Positions 53,085 through 61,775 of a stretch of DNA of 64,000 nucleotides are shown piece by piece; the first letter of the stretch is position 1; the number at the start of each line of letters is the position of its first letter. Source of the DNA: Streptomyces venezuelae. GTDB lineage: Bacteria; Actinomycetota; Actinomycetes; Streptomycetales; Streptomycetaceae. The stretch covers positions 7,806,501-7,870,500 of the forward strand of contig NZ_CP029194.1 in the NCBI RefSeq assembly GCF_008642375.1, written 5' to 3'. The position numbers were made by a program, and so were the translations under genes. The notes beneath the pieces were generated by a model, which was given only the letters and a program-made list of their open reading frames with translations, was not told the DNA's origin and made no database searches.

Positions 53085-53689
53085 GACCAGGACTGTCGCC
53101 TCGCGGCCGTAGCCGCGCGCAGCGACCTGGTCGCCGGGGTCGTCGGCTGGACCGAGGTGCAGGGCGAGCCCGACCCCCGCTGGCTCGTGCGCCCGGACGC
53201 ACTGCGCGGCCTGACCGCGATCGCCGAGGCGGGACTCGTCTACGACCTCGTGGTGAAGCCGCACCAACTCGATGCCGCCGTCGAGGCCGCGCAGCGCCTG
53301 CCCGGCCTCACCTTCGTCCTCGACCACCTCGGCAAGCCGCCCATGGCGTCCGGCGAACTCGCCCTCTGGGCGGAGCAGGCCAGGCGCCTCGCCGCGCCCC
53401 CGACACCGTCGGCAAACTCTCGGGCCTGGTCACCGAGGCCGACTGGGACTCCTGGACGGTCGATGACCTGAGGCCGTACGCCGACACGGTCCTGGACGCC
53501 TTCGGACCCGGACGGTTGATGTTCGGCTCCGACTGGCCCGTGTGCCGGCTCGCCGCCACCTACGCCGACGTCCTCGCCGCCGCCGACCTGACCGCCGGGC
53601 TCGGCGCGGCCGGGCACGGCGACGTCTTCACCGGCACGGCCGTGCGTACCTACGGCCTGACCCTCACGGCACCTCCGGTCCCGCCGTAG
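53085..53689 (+). pseudogene. broken amidohydrolase (COG3618/fuconolactonase-like)
   Basis: From about 53085 the frame reads RLAAVAARSDLVAGVVGWTE, RPDALRGLTAIAEAGLVYDL and PGLTFVLDHLGKPPMASGEL, typical of TIM-barrel lactonase amidohydrolases. At about 53397, in a run of C, the frame shifts and continues TVGKLSGLVTEADWDSWT, LMFGSDWPVCRLAATYADVL to the TAG at 53687-53689. The first metal-binding HxH strand is missing and one base has been lost. It lies beside an acid-sugar operon where such lactonases commonly occur. Confidence 0.75.
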
Positions 53690-53798
53690 CACCGCGCGCA
53701 GAACCGGAACCTGACCGGGATCGGCCGAGCGCGCCCGGGACCCGGTCGGGCACGACCCCTTGACGGCCCCGGCGCAGCCTCCCTACTGTCACGCCAGC

Positions 53799-53834
53799 AT
53801 TTCGAACGCATGACGAAATCTCGAACGCGAAGGG
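53799..53834 (+). promoter_or_regulatory. shared regulatory leader element, copy 1 (before the dehydratase gene)
   Basis: The core at 53815-53834 (GAAATCTCGAACGCGAAGGG) is 18 of 20 identical to copy 2. Upstream of it TTTCG and CGAAA (53800-53818) form an inverted repeat. The GTG start follows 10 bases later, and GAAGGGG doubles as the ribosome-binding site. It is the probable binding site of the IclR regulator. Confidence 0.6.
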
Positions 53835-53844
53835 GTCAACTGCT

Positions 53845-55005
53845 GTGCGGATCACGGGAATCAGCACGCACGTCGTCGGAACACCGTGGCGCAACCTGAC
53901 CTACGTCCTGGTCCACACCGACGAGGGGCTGACCGGGGTCGGCGAGACCCGGATGCTGGGGCACACCGACGCTCTCCTCGGATATCTGCGCGAGGCCGAG
54001 GCCAACCACGTCCGCGGCTCGGACCCGTTCGCCGTCGAAGACCTCGTACGACGCATGAAGTACGGGGACTTCGGCCGGGCCGGGGAGATCGTGATGTCCG
54101 GGATCGCGGTCGTGGAGATGGCCTGCTGGGACATCAAGGGCAAGGCGCTCGGGGTTCCTGTCTGGCAGCTGCTCGGCGGGAAGGTGACCGACCGGGTGAA
54201 GGCCTACGCGAACGGGTGGTACACGACCGAACGCACTCCGGAGGCGTACCACAAGGCCGCCCGGGGCGTGGTCGAGCGCGGCTACCGTGCCCTGAAGATC
54301 GACCCCTTCGGCAACGGCCACTACGAGCTCGACCACGAGCGGAGCCGGTACGCGATCTCGCTCGTCGAGGCCGTGAGGGACGCCATCGGACCCGACACCG
54401 AGCTGATGCTGGAGATGCACGGCCGCTTCTCTCCCGCCACCGCGGTGCGCCTGGCCCGCGAACTCGCGCCGTTCCGGCCGGCCTGGCTGGAGGAGCCGGT
54501 GCCGCCGGAGAACCTCAAGGCCCTGAAGAAGGTGGCCGACAAGGTGGACATGCCGATCGCCACCGGTGAACGGATCCACGACAGGATCGAGTTCCGCGAA
54601 CTGTTCGAGAACCAGGCCGTGGACATCCTTCAGCCGGACGTCGGCCACATCGGCGGCATCTGGGAGACCCGCAAGCTGGCCGCCACCGCCGAGACCCACT
54701 ACATGATGGTGGCTCCGCACAACGTCGGCGGCCCGGTGCTCACCGCCGCCTCCCTCCAGGTGGGCTTCACCACCCCCAACTTCAAGGTCCTGGAGCACTT
54801 CAACGACTTCGCGGACGCCGAGATCAAGAAGGTGGTCAAGGGCGCTCCGCAGGTGGACCCGGAGACGGGCTGCTTCCACCTCTCCGAGGCGCCGGGCCTC
54901 GGCGTCGAGCTCGACGTGGACGCGGCGGCCGAGTTCCCGCAGCAGCAGGCCCGGTTCGACCTGTGGTCCGAGGGCTGGGAGCGGCGCCGCCCGCAGGGGA
55001 CCTGA
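53845..55005 (+). CDS. enolase-superfamily acid-sugar dehydratase (mandelate racemase/galactonate dehydratase type)
   Basis: Cytoplasmic enzyme of 386 aa. The capping domain starts MRITGISTHVVGTPWRNLTY. The barrel has LKIDPFG, the ligand and acid/base pair EMHGRF, EEPVPPEN, ATGERI and VAPHNVGGP. This order of metal ligands (Glu/Asp, Glu, Glu) with His residues in EMH and APH follows the D-galactonate dehydratase subgroup. It probably dehydrates a sugar acid to a 2-keto-3-deoxy acid. GTG 53845 follows GAAGGGG. It is the first gene of the operon leading to the ABC importer. Confidence 0.85.
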   Translation: MRITGISTHVVGTPWRNLTYVLVHTDEGLTGVGETRMLGHTDALLGYLREAEANHVRGSDPFAVEDLVRRMKYGDFGRAGEIVMSGIAVVEMACWDIKGKALGVPVWQLLGGKVTDRVKAYANGWYTTERTPEAYHKAARGVVERGYRALKIDPFGNGHYELDHERSRYAISLVEAVRDAIGPDTELMLEMHGRFSPATAVRLARELAPFRPAWLEEPVPPENLKALKKVADKVDMPIATGERIHDRIEFRELFENQAVDILQPDVGHIGGIWETRKLAATAETHYMMVAPHNVGGPVLTAASLQVGFTTPNFKVLEHFNDFADAEIKKVVKGAPQVDPETGCFHLSEAPGLGVELDVDAAAEFPQQQARFDLWSEGWERRRPQGT

Positions 55006-55065
55006 TGAGTGGCGAGCTCCTCGTCGTCGAGGCGCCGGGCGCGTTCCGATCCGACCTGTATCCAG

Positions 55066-55102
55066 ATTTCCGAACACTGTCCGATATCTCGAACGCGAAG
55101 GA
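55066..55102 (+). promoter_or_regulatory. shared regulatory leader element, copy 2 (before the unknown gene)
   Basis: The core at 55083-55102 (GATATCTCGAACGCGAAGGA) is 18 of 20 identical to copy 1 and to the iclR copy. It is preceded by ATTTCCGAACACTGTC. GAAGGA doubles as the ribosome-binding site for GTG 55109. The second copy implies an internal promoter or operator inside the operon. Confidence 0.6.
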
Positions 55103-55108
55103 CAAGCT

Positions 55109-56092
55109 GTGACCGACGCTTCCGCTCCGACCGCCCGCCGGCCCGCCGAGCAGGCGCTCGCCGCGCTCGGACTGGGGGCGCCCGCCCCGGACCCCGCCGA
55201 CGCCTCGCCGCACTCCTTCCCCGGTGGGGGCCGCTGGCGTACCGAGATCCCGTCCTGTGAGGGCCCCGAGGCGCTGGCCGTCGTCCTGGACGAGGCCGAG
55301 CGGCTCGACGTGCCGGTGCACCGGATCAGCCAGGGCAGTGGCGTGTGGATGCTGACCGACTCCGAGATCACCGAGATGGTCGCCGCCGCCGACGAACGCG
55401 CCATAGAGCTCTGCCTGTTCACCGGCCCTCGCGGAACATGGGACATCGGTGGCTCCGTGCGCACCGACTCGCGGGGGGCCGGACTGCGGGCGCGCGGCCA
55501 CGACGCCGTCGCCGGGTGCGTCGAAGACGCCATACGTGCCACGGAGTTGGGCGTGAAGTGCCTGCTCGTCGCCGACGAGGGCGTGCTGTGGACGCTGCAC
55601 CGGGCCAGGGCCCGAGGCGTCATCCCGGCCGACACCACGCTCAAGGTGTCCGCGCTGATCGGCCCGGTCAACCCCGCCTCGTACGCGGTGTACGAACGGC
55701 TCGGCGCCGACTCGATCAACGTGCCCAGTGACCTGACGCTGGATCACCTCACCGGTATCCGGCGGGTGTCCGCCGCCCCCATGGACATGTACATCGAGGC
55801 CCCCGACGACCTCGGTGGCTACGTGCGGATGTACGAGGTCGCCGAGCTGATCCGGCGCGGCGCACCGCTCTACCTGAAGTTCGGCCTGTCCAAGGCGCCC
55901 GGGATCTATCCGTACGGCACGCATCTGCGGACCCTCGCCCTGGACACCGCCCGGGAGCGGGTGCGGCGGGGCCGCCTCGCCCTGGACCTGCTCGCCCGGC
56001 ACGGCGCGGACGGCGCGATGGCGCCGCTCGGCTCCCGGCTGCCGGGGCTCCTGAATCGCTTCGATCTCAACGACGAGAAGAACGAGGACTGA
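55109..56092 (+). CDS. unknown TIM-barrel-like protein of the sugar operon
   Basis: Protein of 327 aa, cytoplasmic, with no signal peptide. HSFPGGGRWRTEIPSCEGPE, HRISQGSGVWMLTDSEI, ALIGPVNPASYAVYERLGAD and SINVPSDLTLDHL suggest alternating strands and helices of a TIM barrel; genes like this are sometimes labelled U32-peptidase-like, but I cannot confirm that. Its stop overlaps the chvE start (TGATG), so it belongs to the importer operon, and it has its own copy of the regulatory element. It may be an aldolase or isomerase step; the activity is unknown. Confidence 0.6.
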   Translation: MTDASAPTARRPAEQALAALGLGAPAPDPADASPHSFPGGGRWRTEIPSCEGPEALAVVLDEAERLDVPVHRISQGSGVWMLTDSEITEMVAAADERAIELCLFTGPRGTWDIGGSVRTDSRGAGLRARGHDAVAGCVEDAIRATELGVKCLLVADEGVLWTLHRARARGVIPADTTLKVSALIGPVNPASYAVYERLGADSINVPSDLTLDHLTGIRRVSAAPMDMYIEAPDDLGGYVRMYEVAELIRRGAPLYLKFGLSKAPGIYPYGTHLRTLALDTARERVRRGRLALDLLARHGADGAMAPLGSRLPGLLNRFDLNDEKNED

Positions 56093-57207
56093 TGACCATG
56101 CGTGACCGCAGAGCCGTCGTGACCGGCGCCCTGGCCGTGACCGCCTCCCTCGCGCTCGCTGCCTGCGGGCAGAACGCCGAGGGCGGAGGCAAGGACGCCT
56201 CGGGTGGCGCCGAGGGTGCCACCATCGGCATCGCCATGCCGACCCAGTCTTCCGAGCGGTGGATCGCCGACGGCAAGAACGTCGTCAAGAACCTGGAGGC
56301 GAAGGGGTACAAGACCAAGCTGGTCTTCGGCGAGGACGACCCGGACCAGCAGGTCGCCCAGATCGAGAACCTGATCACGCAGGGCGTGAAGGCCCTCGTC
56401 GTCGCCGCGATCGACAACAAGTCCCTGAACAACGTGCTCCAGCAGGCCGCCGACGCAGACATCCCGGTCATCGCCTACGACCGGCTGATCCTCGGCACGA
56501 AGAACGTCGACTACTACGCCTCCTTCGACAACACGAAGGTCGGAGAGCTCCAGGCCACGTACATCGTCGAGAAGCTCGGCCTGAAGGACGGCTCGAAGAA
56601 GGGCCCGCTCCGCATCGAGCTGTTCGCCGGCTCCAACGACGACAACAACACCCAGTACTTCTTCAACGGCGCGATGAGCGTGCTGAATCCGTACATCGAG
56701 AAGAAGCAGCTCGTGGTCGGCTCGGGCCAGACGGCGCTCAACCAGGTCACCACCCTGCGCTGGGACGGTGGCACCGCGCAGAAGCGGATGGACGACATCC
56801 TCACCTCCGCGTACAAGACCGAGCGGGTCGACGCGGTGCTCTCCCCGTACGACGGCATCTCCATCGGCATCCTGTCCGCGCTCAAGTCCGACGACTACGG
56901 CTCGAAGTCCAAGCCGCTGCCGGTGGTCACCGGCCAGGACGCGGAGCTCGCGTCGGTGAAGTCGATCATCGCGAGCGAGCAGACCCAGACCGTCTACAAG
57001 GACACCCGGGAGCTCGCGAAGGTCGCCGCGAACATGGTGGACGCGGTGCTGCACGACAAGAAGCCCGAGGTCAACGACGACAAGACGTACGACAACGGCA
57101 GCAAGGTCGTCCCCGCCTACCTGCTCCAGCCGGTGAGCGTCGACAAGGCCAACTACCAGCAGGTGTTGGTCGGCGGCGGCTACTACACCGCCGCGGACCT
57201 GAAGTAG
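56092..57207 (+). CDS. chvE: multiple monosaccharide ABC transporter substrate-binding lipoprotein ChvE-type
   Basis: Lipoprotein of 371 aa. The signal ends with the lipobox LAAC (Cys25), then a Gly/Ala/Glu-rich linker and a type I periplasmic-binding fold: ATIGIAMPTQSSERWIADGK, DNKSLNNVLQQAADADIPVI, AYDRLI and DAVLSPYDGISIGILSAL. It matches the ChvE/xylose-binding group that captures galactose, arabinose, xylose or glucose. ATG 56092 overlaps the previous stop; a second ATG at 56098 is also possible. It is followed by mmsA and mmsB. Confidence 0.9.
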   Translation: MTMRDRRAVVTGALAVTASLALAACGQNAEGGGKDASGGAEGATIGIAMPTQSSERWIADGKNVVKNLEAKGYKTKLVFGEDDPDQQVAQIENLITQGVKALVVAAIDNKSLNNVLQQAADADIPVIAYDRLILGTKNVDYYASFDNTKVGELQATYIVEKLGLKDGSKKGPLRIELFAGSNDDNNTQYFFNGAMSVLNPYIEKKQLVVGSGQTALNQVTTLRWDGGTAQKRMDDILTSAYKTERVDAVLSPYDGISIGILSALKSDDYGSKSKPLPVVTGQDAELASVKSIIASEQTQTVYKDTRELAKVAANMVDAVLHDKKPEVNDDKTYDNGSKVVPAYLLQPVSVDKANYQQVLVGGGYYTAADLK

Positions 57208-57223
57208 CCGGGGGGAGGCGACC

Positions 57224-58786
57224 ATGACGGGACCCGTCCTGGAGATGCGTGCGATCGGCAAGACCTTCCCCGGAGTCCGGGCGCTGTCGGACGTCACGCT
57301 GACGGTCCGCCGGGGCGAGGTCCACGCCCTCTGCGGCGAGAACGGCGCCGGCAAGTCGACCCTGATGAAAGTCCTCTCCGGCGTGCACCCGCACGGAAGT
57401 TACGAGGGGGAGATCCTCTTCGAGGGGGCCGCCTGCGGCTTCCGGGACATCCGGGCGAGCGAACGGCACGGCATCGTGATCATCCACCAGGAGCTGGCGC
57501 TGGTGCCGTACCTGTCCATCGCCGAGAACATCTTCCTCGGCAACGAACGCGCCTCGCGCGGGATCGTCAGCTGGAACGAGACGCTCAAGGAGGCGGCCCG
57601 GCTGATGCAGCGGGTCGGCCTCGACGAGCACCCGCAGACCCGCGTCGCGGACATCGGCGTCGGCAAGCAGCAGCTCGTGGAGATCGCCAAGGCGCTGTCG
57701 AAGGAGGTGAAGCTGCTCGTCCTGGACGAGCCGACCGCCGCTCTCAACGACGAGGACAGCAGCCAACTCCTGAACCTCATAATGGAGTTGAAGCAGCAAG
57801 GAATCACTTCGATCATCATTTCGCACAAGCTGGGCGAGATCCGGCGGGTCGCCGACACGGTGACGATCCTCCGGGACGGCCGGACCATCGAGACCCTCGA
57901 CGTGACGGACCCGGCCACCAGCGAGGACCGCATCATCAGCGGCATGATCGGCCGGGACCTGGACCACCGCTTTCCCGAACGTACTCCGTACACGGGCGAG
58001 CCGGGCACCGCCCCGGCCCTGGAGATCCGCGACTGGACCGTGCTCCACCCGATCGACCGGCAGCGCAAGGTCGTCGACGGGGTCTCGCTGTCGGTCCGGC
58101 GTGGCGAGATAGTCGGCATCGCGGGCCTCATGGGCGCGGGCCGCACCGAGCTCGCGATGAGCGTCTTCGGCCGTTCGTACGGGCGGTACGGGGGCGGCAC
58201 GGTCCTCAAGGACGGTGAGGTGATCCGCACCCGCAACGTCCCGGAGGCGGTCGCGCACGGCATCGCCTACGTCACCGAGGACCGCAAGCACTACGGCCTC
58301 AACCTCATCGACACCATCGGGCGGAACATCTCGCTCAGCGCACTCGGCAGGGTCGCCCGGCGCGGTGTGGTCGACGCCCACGAGGAGCGGCGGGTCGCCG
58401 AGGAGTTCCGTACCTCCATGAACATCAAGGCGCCCACCGTCTTCGAGCCGGTGGGCCGCCTGTCCGGCGGCAACCAGCAGAAGGTCGTCCTCAGCAAATG
58501 GATCTTCGTCGGTCCTGACGTGCTGATCCTGGACGAGCCGACCCGGGGCATCGACGTCGGAGCCAAGTACGAGATCTACATGGTGATCGACCAACTGGCC
58601 GCCGAAGGCAAGGCGGTGATCGTCATCTCCTCCGAACTGCCCGAACTGCTCGGCATGTGCGACCGGATCTACACCATGGCAGCGGGCCGGCTCACCGGCG
58701 AGGTGCCCCGCTCGGAGGCGACACAGGACGTGCTGATGCGCCACATGACCAAGGAAGACACGAGGGAGAACGACGATGAGCGCTGA
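57224..58786 (+). CDS. mmsA: multiple monosaccharide ABC transporter ATPase (MmsA/GguA)
   Basis: Tandem ABC ATPase of 520 aa. The first half has Walker A GENGAGKST (about residues 39-47), DEPTAALNDED and the switch IISHK. The second half has a degenerate Walker A (GLMGAGRTE), an intact signature LSGGNQQK and DEPTRGIDVG. This asymmetric pattern is normal for sugar importers of the ribose/MmsA type. ATG 57224 follows GGGGAGGCG. It overlaps the permease gene by 11 bases. Confidence 0.92.
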   Translation: MTGPVLEMRAIGKTFPGVRALSDVTLTVRRGEVHALCGENGAGKSTLMKVLSGVHPHGSYEGEILFEGAACGFRDIRASERHGIVIIHQELALVPYLSIAENIFLGNERASRGIVSWNETLKEAARLMQRVGLDEHPQTRVADIGVGKQQLVEIAKALSKEVKLLVLDEPTAALNDEDSSQLLNLIMELKQQGITSIIISHKLGEIRRVADTVTILRDGRTIETLDVTDPATSEDRIISGMIGRDLDHRFPERTPYTGEPGTAPALEIRDWTVLHPIDRQRKVVDGVSLSVRRGEIVGIAGLMGAGRTELAMSVFGRSYGRYGGGTVLKDGEVIRTRNVPEAVAHGIAYVTEDRKHYGLNLIDTIGRNISLSALGRVARRGVVDAHEERRVAEEFRTSMNIKAPTVFEPVGRLSGGNQQKVVLSKWIFVGPDVLILDEPTRGIDVGAKYEIYMVIDQLAAEGKAVIVISSELPELLGMCDRIYTMAAGRLTGEVPRSEATQDVLMRHMTKEDTRENDDER

Positions 58787-59996
58787 CGTCACGGCCGAGA
58801 AGCCGGTGTCCCGCCCGGCCGGGGGCACGGCCCGGCCGCTGCTCGACGGCATGCGCCGCAACATGCGCCAGTACGGCATGCTGATCGCCCTCGGCGTCAT
58901 CGTGGCGCTGTTCGCGGTGTGGACCGGCGGCGACCTGCTGCTGCCGCGCAACGTGTCCAACCTGGTGCTGCAGAACAGCTACATCCTGATCCTCGCGATC
59001 GGCATGATGATCGTCATCGTGGCCGGCCACATCGACCTGTCCGTCGGCTCGATCACCGCGTTCGTCGGCGGCGTGGCGGCCGTACTGATGGTCCAGCACG
59101 ACCTGCCATGGCCGGTCGCGGCGCTGCTCTGCCTCGCCATCGGCGCCGTGGCGGGCGCAGCCCAGGGACTGCTCATCGCGTACGCCGGGATGCCGTCGTT
59201 CATCGTCACGCTCGCCGGCATGCTGGTCTTCCGCGGCCTGACCGAGGTCTTCCTGGAGGGCCGGACCCTGGGTCCGTTCCCCGACAGCCTGCAGAAGCTC
59301 GCCAACGGCTTCCTGCCCGAGGTCGGCCCCGCCACGAACTACCACAACCTGACCTTGGTGCTCGGCTTCGTGCTGATCTCCGTCGTGATCCGCCAGGAGG
59401 TCCGCGAACGGCGCCGGCAGAGCGCGTACGCGCTGGAGATCCTGCCGGCGAAGCTGTTCGCGGTGAAGCTCGCCGCGCTGACGGCCTCGGTCCTGATCTT
59501 CACGCTGCTGCTCGCGAGCTACAAGGGCGCGCCGGTGGTGCTGCTGATCCTGGCGGTGCTTCTGGTCGGCTTCGGCTACCTGATGCGCAACGCGGTCATC
59601 GGCCGCCACGTGTACGCGATCGGTGGCAACCTGCCTGCGGCCAAGCTGTCCGGCGTGAGGGACCGGAAGGTCACCTTCCTGGTGTTCCTCAACATGGGCA
59701 TGCTGGCGGCACTCGCCGGTCTGGTCTTCGCGGCCCGGTTCAACGCGGCCTCTCCGAAGGCCGGGCTCAACTTCGAACTGGAGGCCATCGCCGCCGCGTT
59801 CATCGGCGGCGCGTCGATGAGCGGCGGCGTCGGCACGGTGCTCGGCGCCATCATCGGTGGCCTGGTGCTCGGCGTGTTGAACAACGGCATGAACCTGGTC
59901 GGCATCGGCACCGACTGGCAGCAGGTCATCAAGGGTCTCGTGCTGCTGGCAGCGGTCGGCTTCGACGTGTGGAACAAGCGGCGGGTCGGCGCATAG
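58776..59996 (+). CDS. mmsB: multiple monosaccharide ABC transporter permease (MmsB/GguB)
   Basis: Membrane subunit of 406 aa with about ten hydrophobic helices. IVIVAGHIDLSVGSITAFVG (about residues 80-99) is the conserved BPD_transp_2 motif, and AAFIGGASMSGGVGTVLGAI near residue 345 is the conserved C-terminal motif. It should form the transport channel with MmsA. It is the last gene of the rightward operon, followed by a strong hairpin. Confidence 0.92.
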   Translation: MSADVTAEKPVSRPAGGTARPLLDGMRRNMRQYGMLIALGVIVALFAVWTGGDLLLPRNVSNLVLQNSYILILAIGMMIVIVAGHIDLSVGSITAFVGGVAAVLMVQHDLPWPVAALLCLAIGAVAGAAQGLLIAYAGMPSFIVTLAGMLVFRGLTEVFLEGRTLGPFPDSLQKLANGFLPEVGPATNYHNLTLVLGFVLISVVIRQEVRERRRQSAYALEILPAKLFAVKLAALTASVLIFTLLLASYKGAPVVLLILAVLLVGFGYLMRNAVIGRHVYAIGGNLPAAKLSGVRDRKVTFLVFLNMGMLAALAGLVFAARFNAASPKAGLNFELEAIAAAFIGGASMSGGVGTVLGAIIGGLVLGVLNNGMNLVGIGTDWQQVIKGLVLLAAVGFDVWNKRRVGA

Positions 59997-60011
59997 CGGT
60001 ACCCGGACGGC

Positions 60012-60041
60012 GAGGGGCGGCCTGTGGGAGGGCCGCCCCTC
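60012..60041. terminator. strong terminator at the convergent junction of the sugar regulon
   Basis: GAGGGGCGGCC (60012-60022) and GGCCGCCCCTC (60031-60041) form a perfect 11-bp stem with an 8-base loop. It lies between mmsB and the convergent SMP-30 gene. Confidence 0.8.
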
Positions 60042-60050
60042 GTCATGTCC

Positions 60051-60896
60051 TCAGCCCCCGAAAAGAGGTTGGGGAAGACCCTGTCCCACGCCGGGCACGA
60101 CGAGCAGGGAGCCGGACATCGGGTGCGGACGGTCCAGGCCGGTCCGTGCCGTCGTCACGTACAGGTCGGTGAGGCCCGGCCCGCCGAACGCGCAGGCCGT
60201 GGGCCGGCGTACGGGCAGCGGCAGGATCCGGTCGAGTGTCCCGGACGGCGTGTAGCGGCGCAGTGCCCCGCCGTCCCACAACGCCACCCACACACAGCCG
60301 TCGGCGTCGACGGTGAGCCCGTCGGGAAAGCCGGCGCCGTCCTCGATGACGGCCAAGGGGCGGCGGTTCACCGCGGCCGCGTTCGCGGGATCGACGTCGA
60401 AGACGTCGACGCGGCGGGTCGGCGAGTCGATGTAGTACATCCGCCGCCCGTCGGGGCTCCAGCCGGTGCCGTTGCTGACGGCGACATCGCCGAGGACCGG
60501 GTGGACCGTGCCGTCGGGCGCCACGCGGGACAGGGTGCCGCCGCGCGGAGCCTCGTCGTAGCGCATGGTGCCCGCCCACAGTGCCCCGTCGGGGGCCACG
60601 GCGGCGTCGTTGCCCCGGCGGCCGGGCACAGGCTCGTGGTGCAGCCAGCTGAAGGCCCCCAGGGCGTCGTAAATCCCCACGCCGTCACGGAGGTTGACGA
60701 CGAGCCCGCCCTCCGTGCGCGGCTTGGCCGCGCCCACGTGCTGCTCGGTGGCGAGGACGGTGCGGCGCCCGGACGCCGGGTCGTACGTGTGCACCCGGGA
60801 GCTCAGGATGTCGACCCAGATCAGCCGCCCGGCGGCCGGATCCCAGGTAGGGCCCTCGCCGAGCGCGGCATGCTCTCGTACCGCGATCTCGATCAT
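60051..60896 (-). CDS. SMP-30/gluconolactonase-family sugar lactonase
   Basis: Cytoplasmic six-bladed propeller enzyme of 281 aa. ALGEGPTWDPAAGRLIWVDI (residues 10-29) has the metal-binding Glu, AVSNGTGWSPDGRRMYYIDS (about 139-158) has the Asn and Asp, and GGPGLTDLYVTTAR closes the fold. The family hydrolyses aldono-lactones formed by aldose dehydrogenases to the free acids, supplying the enolase-superfamily dehydratase. ATG 60896 overlaps the iclR stop (ATGA). No aldose dehydrogenase gene is seen in the window. Confidence 0.88.
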   Translation of the reverse strand: MIEIAVREHAALGEGPTWDPAAGRLIWVDILSSRVHTYDPASGRRTVLATEQHVGAAKPRTEGGLVVNLRDGVGIYDALGAFSWLHHEPVPGRRGNDAAVAPDGALWAGTMRYDEAPRGGTLSRVAPDGTVHPVLGDVAVSNGTGWSPDGRRMYYIDSPTRRVDVFDVDPANAAAVNRRPLAVIEDGAGFPDGLTVDADGCVWVALWDGGALRRYTPSGTLDRILPLPVRRPTACAFGGPGLTDLYVTTARTGLDRPHPMSGSLLVVPGVGQGLPQPLFGG

Positions 60897-61666
60897 GCCG
60901 CTCCCCGGTGGCCGAGCCGCACGGAGAGCTCCTCGGCGCCCTTGACGGCCAGCTCCTCCAGCTCGGCGCGGCGCGCCTCGCTCCAGCGGATCATCGGCAC
61001 GGAGATCGACAGGGCGGCGACCACCCGGCCGGACCGGTCGCGCACGGGGGCGGCCACGCAACTGACGTCCGGATTGGATTCGCGGCTCTCCAGGGCGATG
61101 CCGCGCCGCCGTACCTCGGCCAGCGCCGCGCGCAGCGCGGCCGGGTCGGTGACGCTGTCCGGGGTCATCGCGGCCAGTTCGGCGCCGTCGGGGATGCGGC
61201 CCGCCAGTTCCTCCTCGGGGAGCGAGGCCAGCAGCATCTTGCCGACGGACGTGCAGTGCGCGGGGAGGCGACGGCCGGCGGCCGAGACCATGCGCACGGC
61301 GTGTGTGGAGTCCACCTTGGCGATGTAGATGACGTCCGTACCCTCCAGGACGGCGACGTGCACCGTCTCGTCGCAGGTCCCGGCGACGGCGCGGGCCACC
61401 TGCCCGCCCTCGGCGGCGAGGTCGAGCTGCTCGGCGTACCGACTGCCGAGCTGGTACGGCCGCACGCCGAGCCGGTAGCGCCCGGGCTGCTCCGGGACCG
61501 GCACCAGGTACGAGCGGGCGGTCAGCGTGGTCACCAGCTCGTGGACCGTGGTGCGAGGCAGCCGGAGACGGCGCACGATCTCGGGGGTCGAGTACGTGCC
61601 GTCCCCGTCGAGGAAGAGCTCCAGGACGTCCAGGGCCCGGGCCACGGCAGGTACGAGACGTCCCAC
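60893..61666 (-). CDS. IclR-family transcriptional regulator
   Basis: Regulator of 257 aa. The winged helix is LVPAVARALDVLELFLDGDG, YSTPEIVRRLRLPRTTVHEL (residues 4-45). The C-terminal effector-binding GAF-like domain includes VAVLEGTDVIYIAKVDSTHA, RRLPAHCTSVGKMLLASLPE and ISVPMIRW. GTG 61666 was chosen because AAGGAGG lies 8 bases upstream; ATG 61693 is in frame but has no ribosome-binding site and lies inside the shared element, so it may be mis-chosen by gene callers. It probably represses the regulon until a sugar-acid effector binds. Confidence 0.87.
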   Translation of the reverse strand: MGRLVPAVARALDVLELFLDGDGTYSTPEIVRRLRLPRTTVHELVTTLTARSYLVPVPEQPGRYRLGVRPYQLGSRYAEQLDLAAEGGQVARAVAGTCDETVHVAVLEGTDVIYIAKVDSTHAVRMVSAAGRRLPAHCTSVGKMLLASLPEEELAGRIPDGAELAAMTPDSVTDPAALRAALAEVRRRGIALESRESNPDVSCVAAPVRDRSGRVVAALSISVPMIRWSEARRAELEELAVKGAEELSVRLGHRGAA

Positions 61667-61676
61667 GCCCGCCCCC

Positions 61677-61696
61677 TCCTTCGTGTTCGACATATC
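61677..61696 (-). promoter_or_regulatory. shared regulatory leader element, copy 3 (before iclR)
   Basis: On the minus strand GATATGTCGAACACGAAGGA is 18 of 20 identical to copy 2. As in the other copies, the end of the element (GAAGGAG) acts as the ribosome-binding site for a GTG start. A further TTCGAACACG lies upstream at plus 61758-61767. Confidence 0.6.
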
Positions 61697-61775
61697 AACA
61701 GCCGACCGGAATGACGGACACAGGCTACTGACCGACGCCACCCCTGTCAGGAGGTCATTCGAACACGTCGGGTCT

